A stretch of DNA of 64,000 nt, from NCBI GenBank assembly GCA_002394205.1, contig DGTC01000065.1, positions 4,421 through 68,420 of the forward strand, written 5' to 3'. Under the pieces are notes generated by a model. The model searched no databases. It saw only the letters and a program-made list of their open reading frames with translations, and was not told where the DNA came from. Of the stretch, positions 40,924-49,088 are shown one piece after another; positions within the stretch are counted from its first letter, which is position 1; every line of letters starts with the position of its first letter. The position numbers and the translations under genes were made by a program. This DNA is from Lachnospira sp. UBA4346. GTDB taxonomy: Bacteria; Bacillota; Clostridia; Lachnospirales; Lachnospiraceae.

Positions 40924-43044
40924 ATGTACACTATTGAAATTGAAAATTGCAATAATATAAAACATGGAAGTGTAAGTGTAGAGGAAGGGAAACTTAACAT
41001 TAAATATGGAATAAATGGTACTGGTAAAACTACTATTGCAAGGGCAATAGAGTATTCTTTAGATGCTGGCAAATTATTAAATCTGCAAACTTATTATTCA
41101 AATGATCCAGTAAAAGCGACCATTACTCCTCCCATACAAAAAATAATGGTGTTTAATGAAGCGTTTGTTAATCAAATTGTGTTCGTTCAGGATGAAGTTA
41201 TTGAAAATTCATTTGAAGTTTTTTTAAAAACTCCTAACTATGATCAGAAAAAGAATGAATTAGATAATCATTTGAAAAAGCTACGAGAAATATTTAGCGT
41301 AGATCCAGAAATTGCAACATTAAGACAAGAGTTGATAGATATTAATCAGCGATTTAAACGGACAAGTACAGGTAAGCTTAGTAGCACGGGTGTGTTGAAA
41401 AGTTTGATGTCAAAGCAAAATTTATACAATATACCAAGTGAGTTAAATGTATACCGGCCTTTTTTGGAAAATAAGGACATTAATATTGATTGGATAGATT
41501 GGGTAAATAAGGGTGAAAAATTTGATACTATCGAGGCATGTCCATATTGTTCTGAAAAATTAGATCTACCTGTACATAATGCAAGAAAGGACGTTTTTGG
41601 AAAGACTTACACAAAGACAGATTCAAAGAATTTAAAAGAAATACTTGAATTAATATATGATATTAAAGATTTTTTGGTAGAGGATAAATTTGTTGAATTA
41701 GAATCTTATATTAAGAATGATACTGACGAGGCTCTTATAAAGGCTGAAATAGAAAAATTAGTTGCAGAAATGACATTAATTGTTACTAAATTTGATGCAA
41801 TAAATGATTTCGGTAGGAAAAATATAGTTATGGCAGATATAGCCAATTTAGAAGAAGATTTGATGAAAATGGAATTCCCTATTACTTTTTTTCAAATTTT
41901 TGGCGGAGCGAAGATTACTACAATTTTTGAGAGGATTAATGCAAAGATTTTCGAGATGAAGTCTGAGGTATCACTCTTAAAAAAAGAGATGGGTGATTTG
42001 AAAGGAGTATTAAGGGCGACGGTTAATGCATCTCAAAAAGACATCAATAGCTTTCTAAAGACTGCAGGAATTAATTACGAAATCTCAATTGAATGTGAGG
42101 ATGAAACAAATAGTAAAACCGTATTAAAGCAGTGTTTTAGTGATGAAAAATCTGATGTGACTGAGATCAAGCAACATTTAAGTTGGGGAGAAAAAAATGC
42201 ATTTGCATTGATCCTATTCATGTATTATGTGCAAACACAAAATGCGGATATTATTATTTTGGATGATCCAATATCATCGTTCGATAGTAATAAGAAATAT
42301 GCAATATTGCATAGAATGTTTAAAAATATTGGAAAGAAAGATGTATCATTAGAAGGTAAGACAGTATTGTTATTAACGCATGATTTCGAGCCAATAACAG
42401 ATTTTATTGTAGTAGGAAAATTGGATTCAGATAAAGCAAATGCTTCGTTTATCTGGAATAAAGATGGTATCGTCAGCGAATGTTCTATTGATCCTGAAAA
42501 TGATGTATGTCTAATATTAAGAGAATGCGAAAAGATTGCAGCTGATACGACAGTTAATATTGTTAGCCGAATCGCATTTTTGAGAAAATTGTGTGAACTT
42601 AATGGAAAGATGGAAGAATGGGGATATGCGTATGAAATTTTATCATGCTTGGTTCATGTAAAGGAAATAAAAAGAAAAGTTGCGAATGATGTATATGAGG
42701 AGATGTCTGAAGGTAATAAAGAAGCAGGTTTTGGTAAAATAAAAGAATTTATTCCATCATTTGATTATGAAGATTTAATGAATAATATATATACTGTGGA
42801 TGGACTCAAAGGATTATATGATGTTGAAGATAATGCATATTTTAAAATACAAATATTTAGAGAAATGTGTGAAATTGAGAGCCAGAAGATTAAGCTGAAC
42901 GCTTTTGATGAAGGGTGGTATAAGTATATTGATGAAACCTATCATATAGAAAATGATTATCTGCATTACTTGGACATAACAAAATTCAATATTGTGCCTA
43001 GTTATATTTTGAAAAAAGTTGATGAACTAATGAATTCCTTATAA
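40924..43044 (+). CDS. PrrC/RloC-like ABC-type ATPase (putative anticodon nuclease)
   Basis: A 706-residue AAA_13/SMC-like ATPase. It has Walker A YGINGTGKTT near 28-37, a coiled-coil middle with a zinc-hook-like ACPYCSEK near 205-212, ABC signature LSWGEKNAFALI near 420 and Walker B IIILDDPISSFDS near 442. After the ATPase lies FLRKLCELNG (Arg, then Glu four residues on) and CLVHVKE (His 20 residues later), resembling the Arg-Glu-His triad of PrrC/RloC anticodon nucleases, though the Glu-His spacing is shorter than I recall for PrrC. PrrC is known to guard a type I restriction system; this gene lies 2.8 kb after one. Confidence 0.7.
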   Translation: MYTIEIENCNNIKHGSVSVEEGKLNIKYGINGTGKTTIARAIEYSLDAGKLLNLQTYYSNDPVKATITPPIQKIMVFNEAFVNQIVFVQDEVIENSFEVFLKTPNYDQKKNELDNHLKKLREIFSVDPEIATLRQELIDINQRFKRTSTGKLSSTGVLKSLMSKQNLYNIPSELNVYRPFLENKDINIDWIDWVNKGEKFDTIEACPYCSEKLDLPVHNARKDVFGKTYTKTDSKNLKEILELIYDIKDFLVEDKFVELESYIKNDTDEALIKAEIEKLVAEMTLIVTKFDAINDFGRKNIVMADIANLEEDLMKMEFPITFFQIFGGAKITTIFERINAKIFEMKSEVSLLKKEMGDLKGVLRATVNASQKDINSFLKTAGINYEISIECEDETNSKTVLKQCFSDEKSDVTEIKQHLSWGEKNAFALILFMYYVQTQNADIIILDDPISSFDSNKKYAILHRMFKNIGKKDVSLEGKTVLLLTHDFEPITDFIVVGKLDSDKANASFIWNKDGIVSECSIDPENDVCLILRECEKIAADTTVNIVSRIAFLRKLCELNGKMEEWGYAYEILSCLVHVKEIKRKVANDVYEEMSEGNKEAGFGKIKEFIPSFDYEDLMNNIYTVDGLKGLYDVEDNAYFKIQIFREMCEIESQKIKLNAFDEGWYKYIDETYHIENDYLHYLDITKFNIVPSYILKKVDELMNSL

Positions 43045-43193
43045 AAAGTTAGATTGATAATTTTTAATTTGATGTCTCTATTTCGTCTACTAAAACGTGT
43101 GAAGAGCTTTAGAATGACTAGAATATATGGAAAATCCATACCATATATCCAACAAATTCGAACAATCAGACACAATATATAGTTGTTGATATT

Positions 43194-43211
43194 GAGTTTG
43201 AATAGTAAACA
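43194..43211. repeat. attachment-site-like repeat B (right end of element 2)
   Basis: An exact copy of the 18-bp repeat at 24023-24040. Its last bases begin an inverted repeat (AAACACTT 43207-43214 / AAGTGTTT 43226-43233), so, as at repeat A, a hairpin lies at the core's right side. The sequences outside the 18 bp differ between A and B. Confidence 0.65.
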
Positions 43212-43765
43212 CTTTTCTTGAAACCAAGTGTTTATGCGTTTTCCGAGGCTTTTAAAAATCGTCTGCTACTAAAAGTTACTGAGCCGATTTTTCGGTTCTT
43301 AGTAGAAAAACACTCTGAACCTTACGGTTCATCGTTGAATTATCAGGTAAAATCAAATGTCACCGTTGGTGCTGCTTGATTTTCTGCTGATAAATCATAT
43401 TGCGTGATAGTGTTAAATCCGATTATTCGGTGATACATTATCACGCTTTTTTGTGTTAAGCGGATATTCGCAATCCGCTTTGCTACTTGCTCATAATCGA
43501 ATACTGCTTCACAGTATCCGATTAAATTGCTGGACGAATTGGCATTGGAATTACTTTGCGATATTCGTCTGGCTCTGTGACTGGTGCTTGTGTGCAAGAG
43601 TCAGGAACAAGTGGAAGTATCTGCTCTGGTGCGATTGGTGATGTCGGTGCATGAAAAAAGTGATATCCGTTGTATCTCTTTTACAATGTCAAAAAATTTA
43701 ATTTCATCTAATTCATTCTCCATATTTGCCCCATTATGTTTATAATTTTTCTAGCGTATCTTTCA
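43200..43765 (-). ncRNA. candidate highly structured non-coding RNA
   Basis: Palindromes follow one another every 40-60 bp: 43266-43305 (CTACTAA arms around GAGCCGA/TCGGTTC), 43317-43330, 43349-43383 (AAAATCAA arms around CACC/GGTG), 43402-43446 (GCGTGATA arms around CCGA/TCGG), 43458-43480 (AAGCGGAT arms), 43495-43523 and 43533-43569. The minus strand is favoured by an extended -10 (TGCTATAAT), a GTAA tetraloop at 43322-43325 and a G-U pair in the 43495 stem. However, six T after 43446 would terminate a plus-strand RNA, and the first stem pairs better on plus. Strand and limits are uncertain. Confidence 0.4.
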
Positions 43766-43768
43766 TTA

Positions 43769-43777
43769 ATTATAGCA
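43769..43777 (-). promoter_or_regulatory. extended -10 promoter reading leftward
   Basis: On the minus strand TGC-TATAAT is a perfect extended -10 element. The -35 region is poor. Transcription would start near 43762 and run through the palindrome array toward repeat B. Confidence 0.45.
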
Positions 43778-43940
43778 CGTTACAATATCTATTTTATATT
43801 GTAAATTCAAACTTTGCACTTGAATAAATACCTATGTTTTTGTGGTGATTACATTCTATAGGACTCAACCGTTTTGTATAGTTGTAGGTATCACATCAAT
43901 TGTAACCCTACAATAGCGGTAAAGAATAGGAGCGAGGTTC

Positions 43941-45482
43941 TTGAAAAAGGTATTTTTCCGTGATATAATGATTTGCACAATAAAAGGAAAGGAAAATACT
44001 TTTGTGAAAATCAATGAAATAGAACAGCTGAGAACTATTATAAAACAATTTGAAAATAATATCAATCGGAGTGCAATGGATTTAAATAATAAGGTTATAT
44101 TTAGAACGGTATTGCCGGATTTGTTAGGATATAGTATTGATAAACAAATGAGTATTACGGAGTCGATATACTTAAATAAGGAATGTCTTTCTTATATGTT
44201 TGATATTTCAAAAAAAGATAAATTAATAGTTGAGGTTTACGATTACGATGATGTTGGAATGTATTTACCACAGAATATTCAGCGTATAAATAATTTATTG
44301 GATGAACAAAAGTGTATTTGGGCATTAGTGACAAATGGATGTACATTTTGTCTTATCAATCGCATACAGTATGCAAATTATGATATTAATAGTTCTATTG
44401 TGCTGAGGGTGGATATTGGAACAAAATTTCATAAAAGAAAAAATGAAAAATATTTTATGTATTTTTCAAAAGAAAAAATTTTTGATACAAAGGTCACTAC
44501 ATTTTACAGAGATATAGCAATATTTTTTAATTTGCATAAGAGATTATCTGATTCTAGTCGAGATAAATACTGCAATACACTATATAATTTTTTTGATTTT
44601 TATGCCAGTCAAAAAGGAGAATATAGAACATTTAGTTCAGCACCGTATAGAGCTTTAGAAGAAATTGAAGAAAGAGATGTAATGAAATTTTTTCAATGGA
44701 ATAATCCGAATGGAAGACCAAATTCTGGACGAGTTCAAAAAGAAAAATGTGCTCATATTTATATGATGTTTCAAATTTTGTATGATCATCATTATATTAG
44801 TAAAAATAAGATGGAGAAATTATTAGAACATTCTATAGAAGCGGCTGGCAATCAAGAAGACTTGACAATAAATAGAAAAATCACGCAGAAGGATATGAGA
44901 GAGGTTTATCAAGCAGTAAAAAGTTTGAACAAACCACATAAGACGATTATCTTTATTTTGGTTTCATATTATGGATTTGATCGTAAACTGATTGTAGATT
45001 TTCTTTCAATGTCGTGGAAAAAAATAAAGTTCAACGAAAATATGTTTGTATTAAGAAATAGATCGTATCCATTGGTAAAAAGTTTACAAAATGAGTTGCA
45101 AAAACTCAAAAAATGTTATGAGGAAAATAATAATATTCCGGCGAGGTTGATTTATGGAACTAAAAAGTCAGGAGGGTATTATTCTGTAAAAGAAGATGTT
45201 GTAAATGTATTATTTTCAGAAGATTTAGATACTTTTAAAAAGGAACATCCTAGATGGAAAACGATAACTGCACAGGAAATGAGAGGATGTGTAATTTACA
45301 ATATGCATGAGAAAGGGTACAGTATTGATGAAATTGCATATTTATCGAATGCAAGTATTACTCAGATATTGAGATATATTAAGAATGAGACTGCTCTCAA
45401 CAATGGAGAAAGTTTATGGCAGAAAGAGAGTGGAGAAGAATCTAGACGAAAAATGCATCCTTTTCAAGCAATATTTGATTAA
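43941..45482 (+). CDS. fusion of HsdR-N-like domain and degenerate tyrosine-recombinase-like domain
   Basis: A 513-residue protein, TTG start with GAGCGAGG upstream (internal ATG 43968 or GTG 44004 are alternatives). Residues about 40-150 resemble the HsdR N-terminal nuclease fold (VIFRTVLPDLLGY, YMFDISKKDKLIVEVYDYDD, CIWALVTNGCTFCLI), but the ExK is replaced by EVY. Residues about 190-310 look like a SAM-like core-binding domain. The C-terminus (ITAQEMRGCVIYNMHEKGYS, then IDEIAYLSNASITQILRYIK) has the tyrosine-recombinase shape with Arg and a Tyr, but the conserved His positions are Gln and Asn. It is probably a DNA-binding or inactive recombinase; I know no such family. Confidence 0.6.
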   Translation: MKKVFFRDIMICTIKGKENTFVKINEIEQLRTIIKQFENNINRSAMDLNNKVIFRTVLPDLLGYSIDKQMSITESIYLNKECLSYMFDISKKDKLIVEVYDYDDVGMYLPQNIQRINNLLDEQKCIWALVTNGCTFCLINRIQYANYDINSSIVLRVDIGTKFHKRKNEKYFMYFSKEKIFDTKVTTFYRDIAIFFNLHKRLSDSSRDKYCNTLYNFFDFYASQKGEYRTFSSAPYRALEEIEERDVMKFFQWNNPNGRPNSGRVQKEKCAHIYMMFQILYDHHYISKNKMEKLLEHSIEAAGNQEDLTINRKITQKDMREVYQAVKSLNKPHKTIIFILVSYYGFDRKLIVDFLSMSWKKIKFNENMFVLRNRSYPLVKSLQNELQKLKKCYEENNNIPARLIYGTKKSGGYYSVKEDVVNVLFSEDLDTFKKEHPRWKTITAQEMRGCVIYNMHEKGYSIDEIAYLSNASITQILRYIKNETALNNGESLWQKESGEESRRKMHPFQAIFD

Positions 45483-45665
45483 AGTGTATGAAATGAAGAA
45501 TAATATTACTTTAAGCTCTAACAATAATATAGAGCAAAGTAATCATCTATGTAAAAAATAAGATTTGTCATGGAATACACTTAAATTTTGGAATTAGAGA
45601 GAATGGAAAAAGATAAATATACTGTATTATAATATTTTTTGTAAAAATCAGGGAGGATGATGTAA

Positions 45666-46772
45666 ATGGACATAGATAAAATTTTTAGTATGATTTGGAA
45701 AGGAAAACAATGGATTTTTAGTAGAGTCGGTGTAATGATATTAAGTTTTATTGGAAAACATATAATTGGAAGAAAGAAGGGCGAAAATTCAGATACATAT
45801 ATAATGTGCGATAATAGCAATGTTTCAGATGGAAACATTGTTATTGGTAAGAGAAATTATATTATTCAGAAAGATAATAGTAATCCGATTTCTGTAGAAG
45901 GAAATGGTAATGTGGCTGGAAATGGAAACAATGTTACGAACAATATTATTTATACTAATAATGCCCATAATATGAAAGAAAATGCTAATTCTTGGTTTTC
46001 GGAAAGATTTAAAATTATGCTTTCAATATTAAATGATGCAAGAAGTTTTAATGAAAAAGAATATACAGTCGAATATGTAAGCTCACTTATTGGATTAAAT
46101 AATGTAGAGGGGTTAAAGATTTATTTGACACAAGACAGAGAACCTGACGATGATTTTAAAAAGAAATTTGTTGATGTGTTTGGAGTGAATCAAGAGTGGA
46201 TTGTATATGGAAGGGGTAAATTTCCGTTTGCATCAAATATTACCTTTTGGGGTAATAATCCAATGGATATATTGAGAAGAGAGGATTTAAAAGTTATCAA
46301 TAAATTTATTATTGTTATTGGGGAAGTAGAAGGAAGGAGACATGCATGTATTATCAGACAGAAGAATGAAACATGCTATGAATTGTATCCTAAGTATTTT
46401 ATTTTACATTCAAATGTCGGTGGTACGGGAACAAAACGATTGGTTGAATTCTACAGATTCTTGCGGGAGGCTCATAAAATTAAAAAACTTGATTGCACTG
46501 CGTATGTTGCCAATAAAGAACAAATGAATAAGTTAATGAGTGGAGAGTTTTCACCTAAGAAAGTCGAATGGTTTGAAGTGGAAAGAAATTTTATAGATGA
46601 CTTTATGTGTATCCGTGAAGATGAAATAGAGAAGAATAAAAGATTTTGGGATGAGGAATTTATTTTGGTACAAAAAATAATTGCTGCAAATATTAAGGAT
46701 TATGATAGAATTAACCAAGAGTGCGATTTAAAATGCATTAAGAAAAATCTTGGAGAAGGTGAAATTTCATAA
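45666..46772 (+). CDS. HTH-containing protein with hydrophobic N-terminus
   Basis: A 368-residue protein. Residues about 15-37 are hydrophobic (IFSRVGVMILSFIGKHIIG), a possible membrane anchor. An Asn/Gly-rich stretch follows (EGNGNVAGNGNNVTNN, about 77-92), then an XRE-like helix-turn-helix region about 125-185 (YVSSLIGLNNVEGLKIYLTQ, FGVNQEWIVYGRGKFPF). The C-terminal domain about 200-368 is of unknown type. GGGAGGATG precedes the ATG. A membrane-tethered or sensory regulator is possible; the partner and target are unknown. Confidence 0.6.
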   Translation: MDIDKIFSMIWKGKQWIFSRVGVMILSFIGKHIIGRKKGENSDTYIMCDNSNVSDGNIVIGKRNYIIQKDNSNPISVEGNGNVAGNGNNVTNNIIYTNNAHNMKENANSWFSERFKIMLSILNDARSFNEKEYTVEYVSSLIGLNNVEGLKIYLTQDREPDDDFKKKFVDVFGVNQEWIVYGRGKFPFASNITFWGNNPMDILRREDLKVINKFIIVIGEVEGRRHACIIRQKNETCYELYPKYFILHSNVGGTGTKRLVEFYRFLREAHKIKKLDCTAYVANKEQMNKLMSGEFSPKKVEWFEVERNFIDDFMCIREDEIEKNKRFWDEEFILVQKIIAANIKDYDRINQECDLKCIKKNLGEGEIS

Positions 46773-46864
46773 GATACAACAGATACAACACATATTTGCT
46801 ATAAGAAATATCGAAATCTCTGATTTTGATATTAAATCGATATCAGAAATTTTAGGTTATAAGA

Positions 46865-47319
46865 ATGTATCATTTACTCTTGGAGTATAAAGCTGGAGAC
46901 TTAAATATTTTTAAAGAATTGAAATCACAGTATGAAGCAGAAGAATGGATAGAGAAAAGAGAAGAACTTTTCTTGAAGTTGCCAAAGTATTTACATATAG
47001 AACAATTATATAAAGAAGAAAAACTATATGACAGATTGTTGGAATTAGTACTTAAAAGTCAAGGACGATATGCTGTGCAGGAATATGAAAACATTTTAAA
47101 GAAGTATTATCCGGAAGAAATTCTGGATAAGTACAAAATGGAAGTTATGAAAATGGCAATGTACATGGGGGATAGAAAAAATACCAACAAGTAGTGTCTT
47201 TACTGCGCAGAATGCAGAAAAGAAAGGGGGGAACAAAGATAGTAGCAAGTATAGTTGATGATTGGCGAATCCAATATAGAAATCGGACTGCGATGATGGA
47301 TGAATTGAGAAAACTATAG
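46865..47319 (+). pseudogene. C-terminal remnant of a SWIM zinc-finger-type protein, frameshifted
   Basis: The frame from 46865 (LLEYKAGDLNIFKELKSQYE, then EEKLYDRLLELVLKSQGRYA) ends at 47194, but the next frame continues the same protein (KYQQVVSLLRRMQKRKGG, then SIVDDWRIQYRNRTAMMDEL) to TAG 47317-47319. The shift is explained by loss of one A in the six-A run near 47176. The N-terminal SWIM domain is absent. I recall this C-terminal pattern from SWIM zinc-finger family proteins; that assignment is from memory. It is a dead chromosomal gene at the border of the mobile region. Confidence 0.6.
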
Positions 47320-47347
47320 GTAGATATTTACGATGGAGGCTGTTAAG

Positions 47348-48121
47348 ATGAAAAAATCATATGAAAAAACGATTAAAGATTTATCTTTAATGCTAATGTA
47401 TTTGACAAGGCAACAGGATAACAATGAATTTTGCAGATATAGAGAATTAAGCTGGAAAGGATATGACTTTGATGTCTTAGAAAAGCTGGAGAAAGAGGAA
47501 CTTTTATGGCAACCAAGAGGACGCAGAGGATATGATAAGTATTTATATCTTACTGAAGCTGGAAGAAATGTAGCACAGGAATTACTGGAACAATATGGAT
47601 TTTCAGACAAACCAATGCAGGAGAAGTTTGAGTTTCGAACAATCAAAGAGGAAGAGATAGAGCAAGCTGTTACAATAGAGCAAATTTGTTTTCCGCCCAA
47701 TGAAGCATGTTCTGCAGAACATATGAGGGAACGTATCAAAGTTGCTGCAGATCTGTTCCTGGTAGCAGTGGATAAAGAGAATGGGCAGATTGCAGGGTTC
47801 CTAAATGGCATTGCGACAAATGAGTATATGTTTCGAGATGAGTTCTTCACAGATGCTTTGTTACATCAACCAGATGGAAGAAATATTATGTTGTTGGGAT
47901 TAGATGTTTTACCGGAATATAGAAAACAGGGATTAGCACATGAAATTATGTATCAGTACCTGCGAAGAGAAGGTGATCGTGATAGAAAAATGATTACCTT
48001 GACATGCCTAAAAAGTAAGGTGAAATTTTATCATAAAATGGGTTTCAACGATAGGGGAGTATCTGATTCTACGTGGGGAAATGAAGAATGGCATGAGATG
48101 ACATATGATCTTAATATGTAG
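47348..48121 (+). CDS. GNAT acetyltransferase with N-terminal DUF6429 domain
   Basis: A 257-residue protein. Residues about 1-85 form a DUF6429 winged-helix-like domain (DLSLMLMYLTRQQD, LSWKGYDFDVLEKLEKEE, YLYLTEAGR). Residues about 97-257 are a GNAT fold (FEFRTIKEEEIEQAVTIEQI, the acetyl-CoA loop LGLDVLPEYRKQGLAHEIMY, then VKFYHKMGFNDRG). ATG 47348 has GGAGG at 47335-47339; the in-frame ATG at 47333 lies inside that site. It transfers an acetyl group to an unknown amine. It is a chromosomal-type gene. Confidence 0.85.
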   Translation: MKKSYEKTIKDLSLMLMYLTRQQDNNEFCRYRELSWKGYDFDVLEKLEKEELLWQPRGRRGYDKYLYLTEAGRNVAQELLEQYGFSDKPMQEKFEFRTIKEEEIEQAVTIEQICFPPNEACSAEHMRERIKVAADLFLVAVDKENGQIAGFLNGIATNEYMFRDEFFTDALLHQPDGRNIMLLGLDVLPEYRKQGLAHEIMYQYLRREGDRDRKMITLTCLKSKVKFYHKMGFNDRGVSDSTWGNEEWHEMTYDLNM

Positions 48122-48251
48122 AATTTTAAATTGAGGTTCGCTTCGACAGTAACCGACATTTTGATAGTAGGTATAATAAAGCTATCATACAATTTAAAGG
48201 ATATCCGAATGGAATACTATGCAAAATATGAGAAATATAAATCTTTGCGTG

Positions 48252-48262
48252 GAGTTTGAATA
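48252..48262. repeat. partial attachment-like match C
   Basis: GAGTTTGAATA matches the first 11 bases of repeats A and B. With its left flank, TGCGTGGAGTTTGAATA differs from the corresponding TGCGTAGAGTTTGAATA at repeat A by one base. A terminator hairpin follows at 48277. It may be a remnant of the original chromosomal target or a third junction. Confidence 0.35.
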
Positions 48263-48276
48263 ATAGAATTGCTATA

Positions 48277-48316
48277 ATAGAGTAAATGTACAAGAGTATG
48301 GTTACTCTATTTTTTG
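48277..48316 (+). terminator. intrinsic terminator
   Basis: ATAGAGTAA (48277-48285) pairs perfectly with TTACTCTAT (48302-48310), followed by six T. It is probably the terminator of the GNAT transcript. Confidence 0.7.
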
Positions 48317-48345
48317 TTTTATAGAAGTCAATGGGAATAATTTAG

Positions 48346-49008
48346 ATGGGAAATACAATGCAAGAAATAAATTTTTCAATTCAATACTATAATCAAGAAA
48401 CTTATAGTCTGCAATGGAAGAAGAGATTTCAAAAATATTTTGAAGCTATATATTTAGAAGGGGGCAATGCACTGTTTTCAGAATGGATGAAACAGAATTA
48501 TCGTGCATATTGGGGCAGGTTGCAGCAGAATCTGGAACGTAGTCCTCAAAAGTATGATATTATGATTTATTATTTGAGAAACGCAGCGTCAATCAATCAT
48601 ATATCAGAGAAAATGTACAAAGATGTTCGGACATTTGCAGATTCGGAAATAACGCAAGAGCAGCGTGTATTTGAAACAACGACTGCAAATATTTGTACAA
48701 TTTTAGAAAAGGAAAAGCAGGCAGAGCAGAAGATTTATGCCCGATTAAAAGAAGTTTCAAAGCAGCATCCGATTATTTCTTGGATTATTATTGAAATTTT
48801 AGTAGGAATCCTGGTAGGTATGCTTTTAGATTGTATCATCGATGCGATTCATCAGATGAAACTAGAAAGCAAACAACAGGTGGAAGTGGAATCGCAGGGA
48901 AGCATTGAATTTCGACTTCAATGGAGAGAAGAGGATGGAGAAGAACGAAATGTATATATTGATGTGGATGATTTGGTAGAGTATTTGAGGGAGAGGCAAA
49001 AGGAATGA
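48346..49008 (+). CDS. hypothetical membrane protein
   Basis: A 220-residue protein with one clear transmembrane segment at about 144-167 (HPIISWIIIEILVGILVGML). Most of the protein is N-terminal to it and helical, and an acidic C-terminal tail follows (FRLQWREEDGEERNVYIDVD, then DLVEYLRERQKE). The ribosome site is weak; a second ATG at 48358 is possible. Nothing indicates function. Confidence 0.6.
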   Translation: MGNTMQEINFSIQYYNQETYSLQWKKRFQKYFEAIYLEGGNALFSEWMKQNYRAYWGRLQQNLERSPQKYDIMIYYLRNAASINHISEKMYKDVRTFADSEITQEQRVFETTTANICTILEKEKQAEQKIYARLKEVSKQHPIISWIIIEILVGILVGMLLDCIIDAIHQMKLESKQQVEVESQGSIEFRLQWREEDGEERNVYIDVDDLVEYLRERQKE

Positions 49009-49085
49009 AGTTGGTGATTAGAGATGAGATAGATGAATACGTGAGCTGTAAGATTTTTCAAAATACATTTCATTTTAAAGGATAG
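49005..49085 (+). CDS. possible 26-residue coupled ORF
   Basis: ATG 49005 overlaps the TGA of the preceding gene (ATGA), with AAAGG upstream, and reads 26 residues (MKLVIRDEIDEYVSCKIFQN ...) to TAG 49083-49085. The next gene starts 3 bases later. It may be a leader for coupling or not translated at all. Confidence 0.3.
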   Translation: MKLVIRDEIDEYVSCKIFQNTFHFKG

Positions 49086-49088
49086 AAA

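Larger units (their letters stand above)
24023..43211. mobile_element. element 2: mobilizable element with defence cargo
   Basis: This 19.2-kb segment is bounded by two identical 18-bp repeats and contains its own integrase, excisionase-like remnant, MobC, DUF3847, relaxase and oriT-like palindromes. No type IV secretion genes are seen, so it would need a helper. The right half is a defence island: type I restriction genes, DUF2971, an AlbA-type ATP-binding protein and a PrrC/RloC-like ATPase. Borders are inferred from the repeats. Confidence 0.6.
43045..43940. other. gene-free gap with attachment repeat and dense palindromes
   Basis: This 896-bp gap has no convincing gene. It contains a hairpin ATATATGG/CCATATAT after the ATPase gene, attachment repeat B (43194-43211), at least seven nested or simple palindromes between 43266 and 43569, and an extended -10 promoter on the minus strand at 43769-43777. 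Short frames on both strands (43343-43597 minus; 43453-43641 plus) are composed largely of the palindrome arms and are not credible genes. Confidence 0.7.

Noticed and set aside
43343..43597. 84-residue minus-strand ORF (ends TVTFDFT)
   Set aside because: It spans the palindrome array, so its codons are mostly hairpin arms. It has no ribosome site and no recognisable domain, and a structured RNA explains the sequence better.
43453..43641. 62-residue plus-strand ORF (Trp/Cys-rich)
   Set aside because: The composition (many Trp and Cys) is typical of a non-coding frame, there is no ribosome site, and it lies across the hairpins.
43200..43660. Retron or diversity-generating element
   Set aside because: The palindromes prompted the idea, but no reverse transcriptase gene or template/variable repeat pair is present anywhere in the window.
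43801..43820. Inverted partial match to the attachment repeat (minus strand AAGTTTGAATTTAC)
   Set aside because: Only a short core matches, the orientation is reversed and the flanks do not agree, so chance in AT-rich DNA is likely.
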